Part shown: positions 1 through 9,205 of the stretch, in pieces
How positions within the stretch are numbered: position 1 is the stretch's first letter
Layout: the number at the start of each line of letters is the position of its first letter
NCBI RefSeq assembly: GCF_003590945.1
Contig: NZ_QYUK01000011.1
Location: 276,001-340,000, forward strand
Direction: 5' to 3'
DNA: 64,000 nt
Source: Oleomonas cavernae
GTDB lineage: Bacteria > Pseudomonadota > Alphaproteobacteria > Zavarziniales > Zavarziniaceae
The notes under the pieces: generated by a model
The model's database searches: none
What the model saw: only the letters and a program-made list of their open reading frames with translations
Told to the model about the DNA's origin: nothing
Translations under genes and position numbers: made by a program

Positions 1-333
1 TGGTCGTTGGTGGAGGCGATGGCGGCTGGCTGTGCCATTGTCGGTTCCAACACCGCACCCGTAGCTGAAGTGATTACCGATGGCGAAAACGGTGTCCTTT
101 GCGATTTCTTCCACCGGGAGAGACTTGCGGAGATGGTCTCCACCCTCGTGGGCGATAGGGAACTCCGCCTGCAGCTGGGAGCACGCGCGAGACTGGACGC
201 CGTGGAGAAATTCGATTTCCGCCGCGTGGCGTTGCTAGGTTACGAGTCTCTTATTGAGCGCGCTCTTGGCGCGGCACCCGACACCGGCGCTAATCAGCCA
301 GCGGCTCGTGGTCGGAGGGCGGCCAATGGCTAG
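1..333 (+). CDS. Glycosyltransferase family 4, C-terminal fragment
   Basis: The gene enters from before the window, so only its last 110 codons are visible. The stretch from LVEAMAAGCAIVGSNTAPVAE to the acidic loop ITDGENGVLCDFF is the typical nucleotide-sugar-binding end of a GT-B fold GT4 glycosyltransferase, in which the Glu of the E-A-M-A-x-G motif contacts the donor. A helix-rich tail follows and the frame stops at TAG. It probably adds a sugar to a lipid-linked polysaccharide intermediate at the inner membrane. Its neighbours are other glycosyltransferases. Donor and acceptor cannot be read from this fragment. Confidence 0.85.
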   Translation, partial: WSLVEAMAAGCAIVGSNTAPVAEVITDGENGVLCDFFHRERLAEMVSTLVGDRELRLQLGARARLDAVEKFDFRRVALLGYESLIERALGAAPDTGANQPAARGRRAANG

Positions 334-616
334 AGGGGGATCAACACGAAGCCTATGTCGGCCGGACAATATCGCCCCCGGACGATATGCTGTTCTACAG
401 CGCCAAACCCATCGGCATTGGCCGTGTTTGGTCCGGCTCGAAGGACCGCTTCTTCGGTCACAGTGTCTTCCCGGATATGGTCGCCATCATCGACGCCCAG
501 CACGAGGTAGGGACAATTTCGTGGCCGATATTGGGCGTATCTGGTCCCGGGCCAGCGTATCTTGGATAAAACGGTTCAATACTTTGTTAGATTGTTACGA
601 ATGACGGGGAATTGCA
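334..616. other. Intergenic stretch with no convincing gene
   Basis: A 60-codon open frame at 387-569 (plus strand) and a 116-codon frame at 254-604 exist. Neither has a clear ribosome-binding site, and neither resembles a family I know. The 387 frame stays open upstream into the end of the glycosyltransferase, so it could be a decayed tail of another gene. The last bases before 617 hold GGGGA, the likely ribosome-binding site of the next gene. Confidence 0.5.
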
Positions 617-1909
617 GTGAAAAAAGCGTCCAACGTTGTTGTCAAGCCTCGCGATAAAAAGTATTTGCCGCGTCAAGTGGGTTTCTCGGACGGCATATTT
701 TATTTGCCGGCAGTGTGGTTTGATGGAATAGACCATAATAGTAGCCATACTATATCTGCATGTGTGCATGATTATATTGTTGGAATGGCTGAGGTGCATG
801 CGGCCCCAGAGGGGAAAGTTGCGGTTCCGGTCAAGGAGTTTCCCCTCGTGTCTTTCCCCTGCGAGGTACGATTCGCAACGAACGGCATAGCCGTCGGCGG
901 TGTCTTTCGCGTGCGCGACGCCGATACGCTCATAAGGAAATTGGGCGGTGTGGGAATGAACGCCGAATTGACTGGCTTCTTTGGTGACGCGGTGGAGTTC
1001 TCTCTCGTTGTTCCCCAGGCACCCGCTTATGCGAGGGATCTCGTACTGAAGATTGACAACGAGATCGTAGGGGAAGCCAAGTCCCAGCCCTCGGAGAAGA
1101 TCGGTGCGCCGTCCCAGCCTCAGAGGATTTGGATTGAACTGCCGACACAGCTTTACAATGGCGGTGTGCTGGCGCTCGAAGACCATGCCACCGGGCAAAT
1201 TGTGTTCGAGGAGCCTGTCGGGTCAGTCAAAATGGTCGGCGCTATCGCTCGGTCACAGCGCAATCTCCTCAATCGAATTGACGACCTCGAAAGGGAGCAA
1301 CGACGTCTTATCGAGCAGGCCAATGTGAATTCCATTCAGGCCCGTGAGCGTCTGCTCATGGAGCGAATAGATTTGTTTTATTCGCTGATTCAGGACCGTC
1401 TGAATCGAGAATTGTGTGCTGTCGTTGCTGATGTGGGCCATATCGATGCGAATCCCGATGGTGACGGAAATATCGCTGAGCACGATTCTGACGAAGAATG
1501 GCACAACGATTTGCACTTCACCGCAGAATCGATAGAGGGCATCGGATTTTATGATTTGGAAGGCGAAATAGACAGTTATTGGCGTTGGTTCGGTCCGCGT
1601 ACGACGCTTGTGCTTAGGGAGGTTCCTGTGGGGGCCCGTTCGGTAAGGCTAGCTTTTTCGAATCTTCCGAACGGCATTCAAGAAACTGGAGTGTCGGCGA
1701 CTGTCAACGCTAAGGAAGTCGACATTATATTAGAAAGGGAAGAGAAGGAGGGTAATATAATTGTGATTTTAGACCCGGAAAATCGCACAAAAATCGATAA
1801 GCGATCTACACTAATAGTGAACTTGAAATTTGAATACTCCTTCATGCAGTCGGATAACGACAGACGGGTCCTTTCCGCGGCATTTTCTGACGGCACCGTA
1901 TCGGTCTGA
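617..1909 (+). CDS. Protein of unknown function in polysaccharide cluster
   Basis: A 430-residue protein starting at GTG, with GGGGA about seven bases upstream. I do not recognise a family. The first ~190 residues look like beta-rich domains with alternating hydrophobic strands. Residues ~210-260 are a charged heptad-like stretch (NRIDDLEREQRRLIEQ) that should form a coiled coil. The last ~130 residues are again beta-rich (YWRWFGPRTTLVLREV). No signal peptide or membrane span is visible. It stops five bases before the next glycosyltransferase, so the two are probably co-transcribed. The base composition is AT-richer than the catabolic genes further right, which suggests transfer. A role in glycan recognition or in assembling the transferases is only inferred from position. 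Confidence 0.7.
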   Translation: MKKASNVVVKPRDKKYLPRQVGFSDGIFYLPAVWFDGIDHNSSHTISACVHDYIVGMAEVHAAPEGKVAVPVKEFPLVSFPCEVRFATNGIAVGGVFRVRDADTLIRKLGGVGMNAELTGFFGDAVEFSLVVPQAPAYARDLVLKIDNEIVGEAKSQPSEKIGAPSQPQRIWIELPTQLYNGGVLALEDHATGQIVFEEPVGSVKMVGAIARSQRNLLNRIDDLEREQRRLIEQANVNSIQARERLLMERIDLFYSLIQDRLNRELCAVVADVGHIDANPDGDGNIAEHDSDEEWHNDLHFTAESIEGIGFYDLEGEIDSYWRWFGPRTTLVLREVPVGARSVRLAFSNLPNGIQETGVSATVNAKEVDIILEREEKEGNIIVILDPENRTKIDKRSTLIVNLKFEYSFMQSDNDRRVLSAAFSDGTVSV

Positions 1910-1914
1910 ACTCG

Positions 1915-3069
1915 ATGTATACACTTCTCACGCCCTGGCCACCGCAGCGAAATGGGATAGCAGACTACGCGCGTGAACTCGTCGCAGAGGGAACGACTTC
2001 CGTTCGTCTCATCTCTGAAGCGATCCGACCCGCAAAGATTGCTGATCGGGTTGTCGCGATCGACGAACGGACGTTTCTCAACGATCCCGGTCGGCGCCGG
2101 TTATATCATTTCGGTAACAATTCAGATCATACCCATCTTGTGCCGCTGTTCTTGCGGCATCCGGGCCATGTTGTCCTGCATGATCCGTCGCTGCACTATC
2201 TGGCAGAATGTGTGGACCGGCAGATTCCCGGCTTTTTCGACGCTATGCTTACAGCCGATTCCTCCGTAGACATCGCGTCGCTTCGACGATGTTGGCGCGG
2301 CGGACTGAAGGCACCGATGGATTACAATGAACTGCGCTGTTTGGCTTGGCTTAAGAGTGCAACCAGTATCATCGTCCATTCTGAATTTGCACGGCGCTCC
2401 GTGACCCCGCTCTTACCTGGCGTCCCGGTCAATGTCGTGCCCCATTTTGCCTATTTGCGGCGAGGGATAGGGGACTGGCGCAGCCGGCGAACGGATGCGC
2501 GGACGCGCCTTGGTTATTCGTCCAACCAGTTTCTTATTGTCACCTTTGGTTTTGTGACCCGCAACAAGCAATACGACAGTATCGTGCGCGCCATTTCCCG
2601 CCTAGAAATCGGCAAGAGAAACAAGATCTCCTACGTCATTGCTGGGGAAATTAATACCGGCCAGTTCGATTTGATGTCTTCGCTGGGAGGGCTGGATACA
2701 AGCGTCGTCGAACTGAGAGGCTATGTACCGCTAAGCGTCGCAGATGACCTTATGGATGCAGCCGACTTGGTGATGAACCTTCGCTATCCGACCTATGGTG
2801 AAAGCTCTGGCGCTGTCGCACGTGCGCAGGGCGCGGGGGCCGCCATTGCTGTTTCTGATATCGGCGGCTTCAGCGAAATCCCGGCAGACACCTGCTTCCA
2901 CCTTCCCGCACGTCCAGATGTTTCGCACGCTGTTGCCGCCTTGATCGATCGTACCTTTGACGATCCCAACGTTGTAGCGCAGGTTCGCGACAGAGCCTGG
3001 GCTCATGCCAATGGTGTGCTTTCCCCGAAGCGATGCAGTGCGGCTTACGAGGAGATCATTTATGGCTAA
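1915..3069 (+). CDS. Glycosyltransferase family 4
   Basis: A 384-residue GT-B glycosyltransferase. The N-terminus (LLTPWPPQRNGIADYARELV) is the classic acceptor-side loop of GT4 enzymes. The second Rossmann domain opens near residue 210 (FGFVTRNKQYD, the variant of the usual F-G-x-x-x-x-x-K-x-x-D motif). The donor site near residue 295 has YGESSGAVARAQGAG, which keeps the E-x7-E-like region in modified form. A cytoplasmic enzyme that extends a lipid-linked glycan is expected. It starts five bases after the previous gene, and the next start codon lies inside its last codons, so translation is likely coupled. Sugar specificity is unknown. Confidence 0.9.
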   Translation: MYTLLTPWPPQRNGIADYARELVAEGTTSVRLISEAIRPAKIADRVVAIDERTFLNDPGRRRLYHFGNNSDHTHLVPLFLRHPGHVVLHDPSLHYLAECVDRQIPGFFDAMLTADSSVDIASLRRCWRGGLKAPMDYNELRCLAWLKSATSIIVHSEFARRSVTPLLPGVPVNVVPHFAYLRRGIGDWRSRRTDARTRLGYSSNQFLIVTFGFVTRNKQYDSIVRAISRLEIGKRNKISYVIAGEINTGQFDLMSSLGGLDTSVVELRGYVPLSVADDLMDAADLVMNLRYPTYGESSGAVARAQGAGAAIAVSDIGGFSEIPADTCFHLPARPDVSHAVAALIDRTFDDPNVVAQVRDRAWAHANGVLSPKRCSAAYEEIIYG

Positions 3070-3961
3070 GGCGAAATTTTCCCGAATTCAGCGATTCACT
3101 AACTTGGTCGAGATTGATCCTGAGCCATGTCCCGTAAGCTATTTTCTCCAATTTTCTACAGGCTCAGCAGCAAGATACAGGATTTTCCGTCTCGGGCGTT
3201 ACCAACGCATCGCATTCTCCCTGCCAAACGTTGGGGGAATCAGTTGGCCGACGAAGCGATTAGAGTTCACCGGCGATCTGGACGCCGCGAACGTAAAGGC
3301 GCTCTACAACAGAGAATTCATCGGGCTGAAATCGACGCGCGTTCTATCGGTGGCCGGTGTCCCCGCTGCAGGTGCCCTCCTGGAGGCCTTCAATCCAGAT
3401 ATCACCCTCTACGGGTGCGCACCGAATCTTGCGCCCGGAATAGTCACAAGAAATGTGCGATTGGGTGAGGCCGAGATTTGTGTGGTCTTCACATCCGAAC
3501 AGGCTGAAGACGCCTTCGACGAAGCGTTCGTGACTTTCTCTGCCGATTTGCAAAACTGGCGGGACTCGAGTTCGCGGTTACTTGAGGTGAGAGATCTAGT
3601 TGTCTTCGATGGATTTTATTCGATTGAAACTAATGGTCGATACGACTGGATCTGGACCGGTGCTGCGCGGCAGTCGCGTTTCTTCGTTCCGGCGATGCGT
3701 GGTGGTTCGGTGAGGATCACATTTTTTTTGTTCGGACATCAGATTCCGCTCGCAGAGGAAGCGATCTCGATCGAGATCGACGGTGAGTCCGCTAAATGCA
3801 GGTTTCTTCCCGAATATCAGAAATTGGAGGCAGAGTTTCAGCCAAAACGGGAAGCCATCGTCCACCTCGTTTCGATCAGGCACGCTCTACTAAGCTCGAC
3901 CTCTGATGGCTCTCGCGAGTTGGGTGTCGCGCTTCATCGGGTCCGAGTGGAGGCACTGTAA
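3062..3961 (+). CDS. Protein of unknown function, coupled to glycosyltransferases
   Basis: A 299-residue protein. I chose ATG 3062, which overlaps the end of the upstream glycosyltransferase by eight bases; a longer frame back to 3005 would lie wholly within that gene. The stop codon TAA overlaps the next ATG at 3961, so it sits in the middle of a translationally coupled block. No family is recognised. The sequence is mostly beta-strand-like with many aromatic residues (GRYDWIWTGAARQSRFFVP), somewhat like the end of the 617-1909 product (YWRWFGPRTTL). No signal peptide or membrane segment is visible. These two and the 5179 product may be related glycan-binding or scaffold proteins; this is inference. 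Confidence 0.75.
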   Translation: MAKAKFSRIQRFTNLVEIDPEPCPVSYFLQFSTGSAARYRIFRLGRYQRIAFSLPNVGGISWPTKRLEFTGDLDAANVKALYNREFIGLKSTRVLSVAGVPAAGALLEAFNPDITLYGCAPNLAPGIVTRNVRLGEAEICVVFTSEQAEDAFDEAFVTFSADLQNWRDSSSRLLEVRDLVVFDGFYSIETNGRYDWIWTGAARQSRFFVPAMRGGSVRITFFLFGHQIPLAEEAISIEIDGESAKCRFLPEYQKLEAEFQPKREAIVHLVSIRHALLSSTSDGSRELGVALHRVRVEAL

Positions 3962-5105
3962 TGCGTGCTCTCGTGATCACACCCACGCCCACACATCCCG
4001 TTAATCAAGGTAACAGGGCCAGAATAGTTCAAATGGCTGGTGCCTTGAAGAGCCGAGGCTTCGTAGTGGACCTGTTTTACTACGTGATGGATGGTGTTGA
4101 CGCCCTAAGCATCGAGGGGATGCGCGAAGAATGGGACTCTGTTCATGCCACCGGATTACAGGGATATGTGTTTCGACGTCGCTTTCCAGAATTCTGGGGC
4201 ATAGATGACTGGATTGCCCCGTCGGCGCTGACCCTGGCTCGGCGCCTTTCGGAAACACGCTCTTACGACCTCGTGTTGGTCAACTACGTATGGTGCTCGG
4301 GCCTGTTTGAGCCCTTCGTCGGGGGGCAGCAAAATTGGTCATCGATGCCCATGATGCTTTCGGGGATCGGCACCACTTAGCGCGTAGTGCTGGCCTCACA
4401 CCCCATTGGTTCTACACAAGCCGCGAAGAGGAGGGCCGAGGTTTCGACCGGGCGGATATGATTATTGCCATTCAAGACGCCGAAGGGCAGATGTTCCGCC
4501 AGCAGACATCCGCCGAGGTGGTTACGATAGAATACTCGACGCCACCCGCCCTGGTTTCGAAGGCTTTAAGCGGGCCCATCAAGGTCGGCTATCTAGGATC
4601 GCTGAATCCCTGGAACACTAAATCCTTGCAGATATTCGACAGTTTACTCGCATCGCATCCAAGGAAAGACGAACTATCGGCGCGCTTTAGTTTCCTAGTA
4701 TTCGGCGGGGTTTGCTTGGCCAATGACGAGTACAAAGTATTGCAGCGAATGGGCCCCGTCGACAAGGTTGAGCATTTCTATGAGGATGTGGATATCGTCG
4801 TGAACCCAATGGTAGGGGGTACGGGCTTGAAGATTAAGACCGTTGAAGCATTGGCATTCGGTCGCCTTGTATTGTCTACGGCCTCTGGAGGAACCGGTCT
4901 CGAAGACATCCACCCCGATATTTGTCTTGATGGGCTTGGGGCACTAATTTCGCGACTTGAGGCTGTAGCCTCCCGTGAGGCAGCGCTTGAGCAAGGCAGC
5001 GAGATGTTCCAACGCTACATGATATTTCATAATCGTACAGAACAAAGAATCGACACGATGCTTGATAAGCTCGGCTTTGGTATCGTAAAGAATCAAGTGG
5101 CATAG
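3961..5105 (+). pseudogene. GT4 glycosyltransferase with apparent frameshift
   Basis: Two overlapping frames make one glycosyltransferase. Codons from ATG 3961 give MRALVITPTPTHPVNQGNR, a GT4-like N-terminus, and run to LFEPFVGG. The product continues in another frame from about 4332 as KLVIDAHDAFGDRHH, then GYLGSLNPWNTKSL and VVNPMVGGTGLKIKTVEALA, the donor-binding end. The break falls at a run of six G (4321-4326). One more G gives VGGAAKLVIDAHDA and an uninterrupted 381-residue protein of normal length. The gene is therefore either freshly inactivated or, more likely, a homopolymer sequencing error. It starts on the stop codon of the previous gene. Confidence 0.85.
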
Positions 5106-5178
5106 TGAATAAAGATAGTGCTTTATGGCCGCAACTGGACCAATACAGCTAGAATGAAGATATCCTATTAGGATCGAG

Positions 5179-6636
5179 ATGCGCTTAGATAGCGGAGGAT
5201 GCCATGCGCTTCGGAATAGACAAAAAAACCGTAAATATTCCGTCGAATATGACGTCTCTCTCACCGGGGGGAATATAGTATTTAGGACACAAAACGATGA
5301 ATTTTATGAACTGGTAGATGGGATCTCAAATCCGTACTATGATCCAAATATAGGGCTTCTTAACTATCGCGGGCGGATGTATGTTCGAACTGATGCGACA
5401 TCATTTGTGCGTGACGGATCAGATTATTTTGTTTTTCTTCCTAGCGAGAATAAATTCGTGCAGCGTCCGGCCCTGAGTAGCGACGAGGAGCTCAAGGAAG
5501 TAAATTTTGCGGAGATAGGCATCTGGAAAGCTCAGCACAGCCGCTTGATGTCGCTATTTGGTGTGCCGGAGCGCGTCGCGGTGAGCCAGGCGTTAGACGG
5601 TGAAGAATTGATCACTCGTCAGAACGGCGATGTCATGGTGCAACGGAATGGTGCCGTCATCCCATATTTTGTCGCATCGGTTTCGTCGGGAGCCGCCTTC
5701 GTTCGCATCGACCTTGAAGTCCCGGTCGGCGAGGGGACGCAGGCGATCACGCTATTTTTCGAACCAAAGCCGACTAGTGGTGGTCGTCGTTGGCTTCGCC
5801 ACTTTATCGACACTCAGGCGGCGATGCGGATGATCGCACCGGAGGCGACCCCCTTTATCCGCAATTTCAATACGGTCTTTTATAACGGCATAGACGATCT
5901 TCTGACTTGTATCCAAGCGTTGGCGGAGACTGTCGGCAAGATAAATGAGATCTATACGAGCGATCTGCCTAGTTCCGATGATGGTAAGCTGAGGCGGCCG
6001 ACTATGGCGAACATTTCTTCCGCGCTGCTGAATCAACTCCATTTTGAATTCGAGAATTTTGGTGAACGCTTCAAGCACGGTGGTGCCGAATTGCAGAAAC
6101 GGGTCGCTGACGCCTACGGCCCCTTCTGTCTCCTCAACGATCAGATCCATGCAACCGAAGGTGCGCTAGCTAACAAGGACCGGGCGATCGCATCGGCTTG
6201 GTGGGCACTTCACTGTTCGTTTCTGCCGGATTTTTATAGGACATTAAGCAATGATATTTATTCAGAATTCACCCTAGATTGGGATTTTGGCACGATGTTC
6301 ATGGGTTATCATACTTTGGGGAAAGACATTTTGGCCGCATTTTGGAACAACGATATGGATCTTTTCCGTCGCGACGAGATCCGGCCGCAACGAATATCGT
6401 CGTCGGAAATTTTTCTCTTCCTTGGGCCTGATATTCGCGGCCAGATGAAAGATTTGGAGGCTTGGTGGAAACGTGAGGGAATTGACCAATTCGGCTTTCA
6501 GTTAGGTGATTCACGCAATGCCATCGGTTATATTCCGGTCGCTTCGCTAATACGCTACGGGCTCGACGAAGTTTCCATAAAGACCAGGATCAAAGGTTGT
6601 AAGACAATCCTTGGCGTTTCCCTGACTCAGGTCTGA
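5179..6636 (+). CDS. Protein of unknown function (possible N-terminal frameshift)
   Basis: A 485-residue open frame from ATG 5179 (AGGA five bases upstream). A better-placed start is ATG 5204, behind GGAGG, which reads MRFGIDKKTVNIPSN and stops at a run of six G (5266-5271). Adding one G joins it to this frame and gives a 477-residue protein, so the first ~30 residues of the frame from 5179 may be wrong. No family is recognised. The first half is beta-rich, and residues ~210-420 look helical with many aromatic residues (ASAWWALHCSFLPDFYRTL). The gene is AT-rich like the rest of the glycan cluster. It ends 46 bases from the convergent WcbI-like gene, with no obvious terminator between them. 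Confidence 0.75.
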   Translation: MRLDSGGCHALRNRQKNRKYSVEYDVSLTGGNIVFRTQNDEFYELVDGISNPYYDPNIGLLNYRGRMYVRTDATSFVRDGSDYFVFLPSENKFVQRPALSSDEELKEVNFAEIGIWKAQHSRLMSLFGVPERVAVSQALDGEELITRQNGDVMVQRNGAVIPYFVASVSSGAAFVRIDLEVPVGEGTQAITLFFEPKPTSGGRRWLRHFIDTQAAMRMIAPEATPFIRNFNTVFYNGIDDLLTCIQALAETVGKINEIYTSDLPSSDDGKLRRPTMANISSALLNQLHFEFENFGERFKHGGAELQKRVADAYGPFCLLNDQIHATEGALANKDRAIASAWWALHCSFLPDFYRTLSNDIYSEFTLDWDFGTMFMGYHTLGKDILAAFWNNDMDLFRRDEIRPQRISSSEIFLFLGPDIRGQMKDLEAWWKREGIDQFGFQLGDSRNAIGYIPVASLIRYGLDEVSIKTRIKGCKTILGVSLTQV

Positions 6637-6682
6637 CAAACTTGGTAGCCCGGCGCGCCTGCCTGTCGCACTCTATATCATT

Positions 6683-7552
6683 CTAGATGCTCGCTCCGTC
6701 TTCTTTAAAGACATGGTCGTAGAGGCGGAAATACGCCCCGACCAGCATCGACCAGTTGTAGACTAAGGGGATGCCATCGCTACCGCCAAAGTCGGAATCG
6801 ATGCGGATACCGGTGCCCCGAATATTGTTCTGTTCCGGGAATAGCAGGCGGTAGCGTTGGCGTACAAAGGTAAGTTCCGGGACGATAAGTGAATTCAATG
6901 TATATTTAAAGCCCCTGATCGATTCTGGGACGCCAGCATATATGCCAAATCGCCCCAGTAGCCGCCGCAGTATCTCAAAAATGACATGGTCGTCGGGATG
7001 GTTCATTGAATAGAAAATCTTCCGTACGCGAAAATATGTGCTAATGTAATCTGAGATCTTGATATCGGTTTCGGTTTCCCGAAGCCGAAGTTTTTGAAGA
7101 GATTTTTCCACAGGAAAATCGATGGAGGAATCCTCAAGGATTTTCCTCGCTGTGTCTTTGATCGAAAGCTTGCAGGTCCAAGCTTCGCGAATCTGTTCAA
7201 AGTGATAGTCGCCGACCGGCCCGGTCAATTTTCCAGCTTTTGTGTAGACGTAGCCTATACCAGGGAAATAGCCATCGAAATAGATATTTGGCCAAGAAGC
7301 CGAGCGACTGCCGAATTTAGCGCGGATCACCGAAGGCCGAACAAAACTAACCGCATAATCTTCCGATACCCGCTGATTGAAAATGATATCGGCGCCGTTG
7401 ATAAGTTTCTCGATGTCAAGTGTAGCAAACCGTTTAAGGTCGAAGACTGGCGGCAGGTAAATGATATCTACTGCTGCTCCCACATGGTCTGCCAACAGCG
7501 AAAGCGTCTGAGCTTGACAATTTCCAATAAAACAAATTTTAGGGCGCGCCAT
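6683..7552 (-). CDS. WcbI-like polysaccharide biosynthesis protein (putative acyltransferase)
   Basis: I chose ATG 7552 (289 residues) because GGGAG lies eight bases upstream and the family motif follows at once: PKICFIGNCQAQTL. The G-N-C-Q signature near the start and the later M-N-H-P (residues ~185-190) are hallmarks of the WcbI family of capsule biosynthesis proteins, thought to acylate capsular sugars using a CoA thioester. A cytoplasmic role in decorating the glycan is expected. It lies 30 bases downstream of a methyltransferase gene on the same strand, so the two form a small operon facing the glycosyltransferase block. Family assignment is fairly sure; the reaction is inferred from the family. 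Confidence 0.8.
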   Translation of the reverse strand: MARPKICFIGNCQAQTLSLLADHVGAAVDIIYLPPVFDLKRFATLDIEKLINGADIIFNQRVSEDYAVSFVRPSVIRAKFGSRSASWPNIYFDGYFPGIGYVYTKAGKLTGPVGDYHFEQIREAWTCKLSIKDTARKILEDSSIDFPVEKSLQKLRLRETETDIKISDYISTYFRVRKIFYSMNHPDDHVIFEILRRLLGRFGIYAGVPESIRGFKYTLNSLIVPELTFVRQRYRLLFPEQNNIRGTGIRIDSDFGGSDGIPLVYNWSMLVGAYFRLYDHVFKEDGASI

Positions 7553-7581
7553 CAAAGTATTCTCCCATGAGAAAGTGCAAA

Positions 7582-8190
7582 CTAGAGGGTTTTCAGCCCA
7601 AAGCAGCAAAGGCCTGAGTGAAATTGATTGGATTCGTAGATTTCTAGGTCAAAAAAACCTAGCTTGTTCATGAAGTTTTGATCGATGCGCTGGACATGGC
7701 CAAGTGACATGGGTTCTCGCTCCTCAAAAGGACAACCAATAACCACGTAACGTCGTGCCAGTTTCTCTAGTTGACCGACAAAATCGGGAACATCTTTGAG
7801 ATGTTCGATCGTATGACTGCAAGTGACAATATCGAATTTTTTTTCGGGGAGGCCAAAGATGTTGCCAGTTAAGGCTTGGATATCCTTGAACTCTTTATCT
7901 GCGATCAAATTGAAATTGGGATCTAGGTCGATGCCGGCGACCGGGTGTAGCTTCAGTCGCGTGAAGGCCCGGGGGTGGTGGAGGAGGCGAAGCAGGGCAA
8001 GTCCCGCGCCCGTGCGTGGACCGACGTCGAGTAAACTCAGCGTCTCGAAGCCGGCAATACGCTGCGATATAAACCGGGACATATCACCATAAAACGACAT
8101 GGATTGGCTGTCACAGCGCATTCGAAGAAGCAGCTCGGGAGGCGCATCCTCATTAACAATGCCAAAAACATTTTGGACAGAAGGCAGCAT
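7582..8190 (-). CDS. Class I SAM-dependent methyltransferase
   Basis: A 202-residue protein with the seven-strand methyltransferase pattern. Motif I is LLDVGPRTGAGLALL near residue 53, the acidic end of strand 2 is VAGIDLDPNFN, and motif IV is FDIVTCSHTIEHL near residue 118. The size is normal for a small-molecule or glycan methyltransferase. It probably methylates a sugar or a glycan end in the same pathway as the WcbI-like protein, which follows it on the same strand. The 214 bases upstream to the IS3 element show no other gene and presumably carry its promoter. The acceptor is unknown. Confidence 0.85.
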   Translation of the reverse strand: MLPSVQNVFGIVNEDAPPELLLRMRCDSQSMSFYGDMSRFISQRIAGFETLSLLDVGPRTGAGLALLRLLHHPRAFTRLKLHPVAGIDLDPNFNLIADKEFKDIQALTGNIFGLPEKKFDIVTCSHTIEHLKDVPDFVGQLEKLARRYVVIGCPFEEREPMSLGHVQRIDQNFMNKLGFFDLEIYESNQFHSGLCCFGLKTL

Positions 8191-8463
8191 TCTACGATCC
8201 TCTCTCGTTCGATGATTCTGCGTGATTCCGTCAGATTAAGGAATATATCGCAAACTTTAGGACTTAACAGGTTAAGATTCGTGACCCCCGCGTGCAGTAT
8301 ACCAAATCGCTTCAGGAAGGACTCCACAGAGTGGCGAGCGGCATCGAGCCTCTAAACATATGCATCGCCACACATGGCGGATAGTTTGACGCAGTCGGAA
8401 TAGTTGGAGTGACCCCCTTCATCGAGACACGAGAATAAGGGACAGTTCTCATCAGGAGAACAG

Positions 8464-8874
8464 ATGTCCAAGCAGGAACGACGAAAGTTCAGTCGCGAGT
8501 TCAAGCTCTCGGCGGTAAGCCGGCTGGAGGCGGGCGAGAGCAGTAGCGCGCTATCGCTGCAGCTTGGGGTCAAGCGGACGATCCTCTACCGGTGGCGTGA
8601 CGCTTGGCGGGCGGGAGGCGAGTTGGCCCTGCGTGCGGGGCAGGGCCGGCCCAACAAGGCCGATGCGCTGGCGATGGAGGCGGCGCGCGGTCCGCTGGCG
8701 AAGGCCAATGACTTGGCCGAGGCTCGCCGCCAGATCGCCGAGCTGGAACGCAAGGTGGGCCAGCAGCAGGTGCATCTGGATTTTTTCAAAGGCGCCTTGC
8801 GGCGTATCGAGACGTCGCGCCGGCCGGCTCCGGCTCCTGGCGCGCCAGTGTCTTCGCCGAGATCCAGGCGATGA
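8464..8874 (+). CDS. IS3-family transposase OrfA
   Basis: A 136-residue helix-turn-helix protein (RRKFSREFKLSAVSRLEAGE, then LGVKRTILYRWRDAWR), which binds the element's terminal repeats. A coiled-coil stretch (RRQIAELERKVGQQQVHLDFF) follows. Bases 8781-8787 read T TTT TTC in the zero frame, a canonical -1 slippery heptamer. The -1 frame stays open into orfB, so an OrfAB fusion could once have been made. The end overlaps the orfB start as ATGA. OrfA itself is undamaged although the element is dead. Confidence 0.88.
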   Translation: MSKQERRKFSREFKLSAVSRLEAGESSSALSLQLGVKRTILYRWRDAWRAGGELALRAGQGRPNKADALAMEAARGPLAKANDLAEARRQIAELERKVGQQQVHLDFFKGALRRIETSRRPAPAPGAPVSSPRSRR

Positions 8875-9125
8875 CACATCCGCAAGGTCCAGGATTACAA
8901 GGTCAAGGAACGGTCGCCGGCATCGAACAGCTGTGCGCCCTCGCTGGAGTCAGCCGGGCGGCTTACTACCGGCACTGGCAAGAGCACGCGCCGCTGGTGC
9001 AGGAGACGGTGCTGCGTGACGCCGTCCAGCGCCTGGCGATCACCCATCGCCACTATGGCTATCGGCGCATCACCGTCCTGCTGAAGCGGGATGGCTGGCA
9101 GGTCAACCGTAATCGGCCGATTTAG
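8871..9125 (+). pseudogene. IS3-family OrfB, N-terminal part cut by IS66
   Basis: This stretch encodes the start of the IS3 transposase: the region IEQLCALAGVSRAAYYRHW and the HTH-21 motif HRHYGYRRITVLL. After GWQVN the reading frame enters the IS66 left end at 9109 and stops within six codons. The 8-bp target duplication GGTCAACC (9101-9108 and 11912-11919) marks the exact cut. The missing catalytic part resumes at 11912. It is clearly nonfunctional. Confidence 0.88.
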
Positions 9126-9205
9126 GCCGCCTTCAGTGGCTGACTGTAGCGGTTTAGATTACGTCGTTAACGACGTCGTTAGTGACGTCGTCAGCGGGGT
9201 GAACG

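Noticed and set aside
4321-4340. Programmed -1 frameshift in the glycosyltransferase gene
   Set aside because: No canonical slippery heptamer is in frame, and the same one-base G-run defect occurs in six unrelated genes, so a sequencing cause is simpler.
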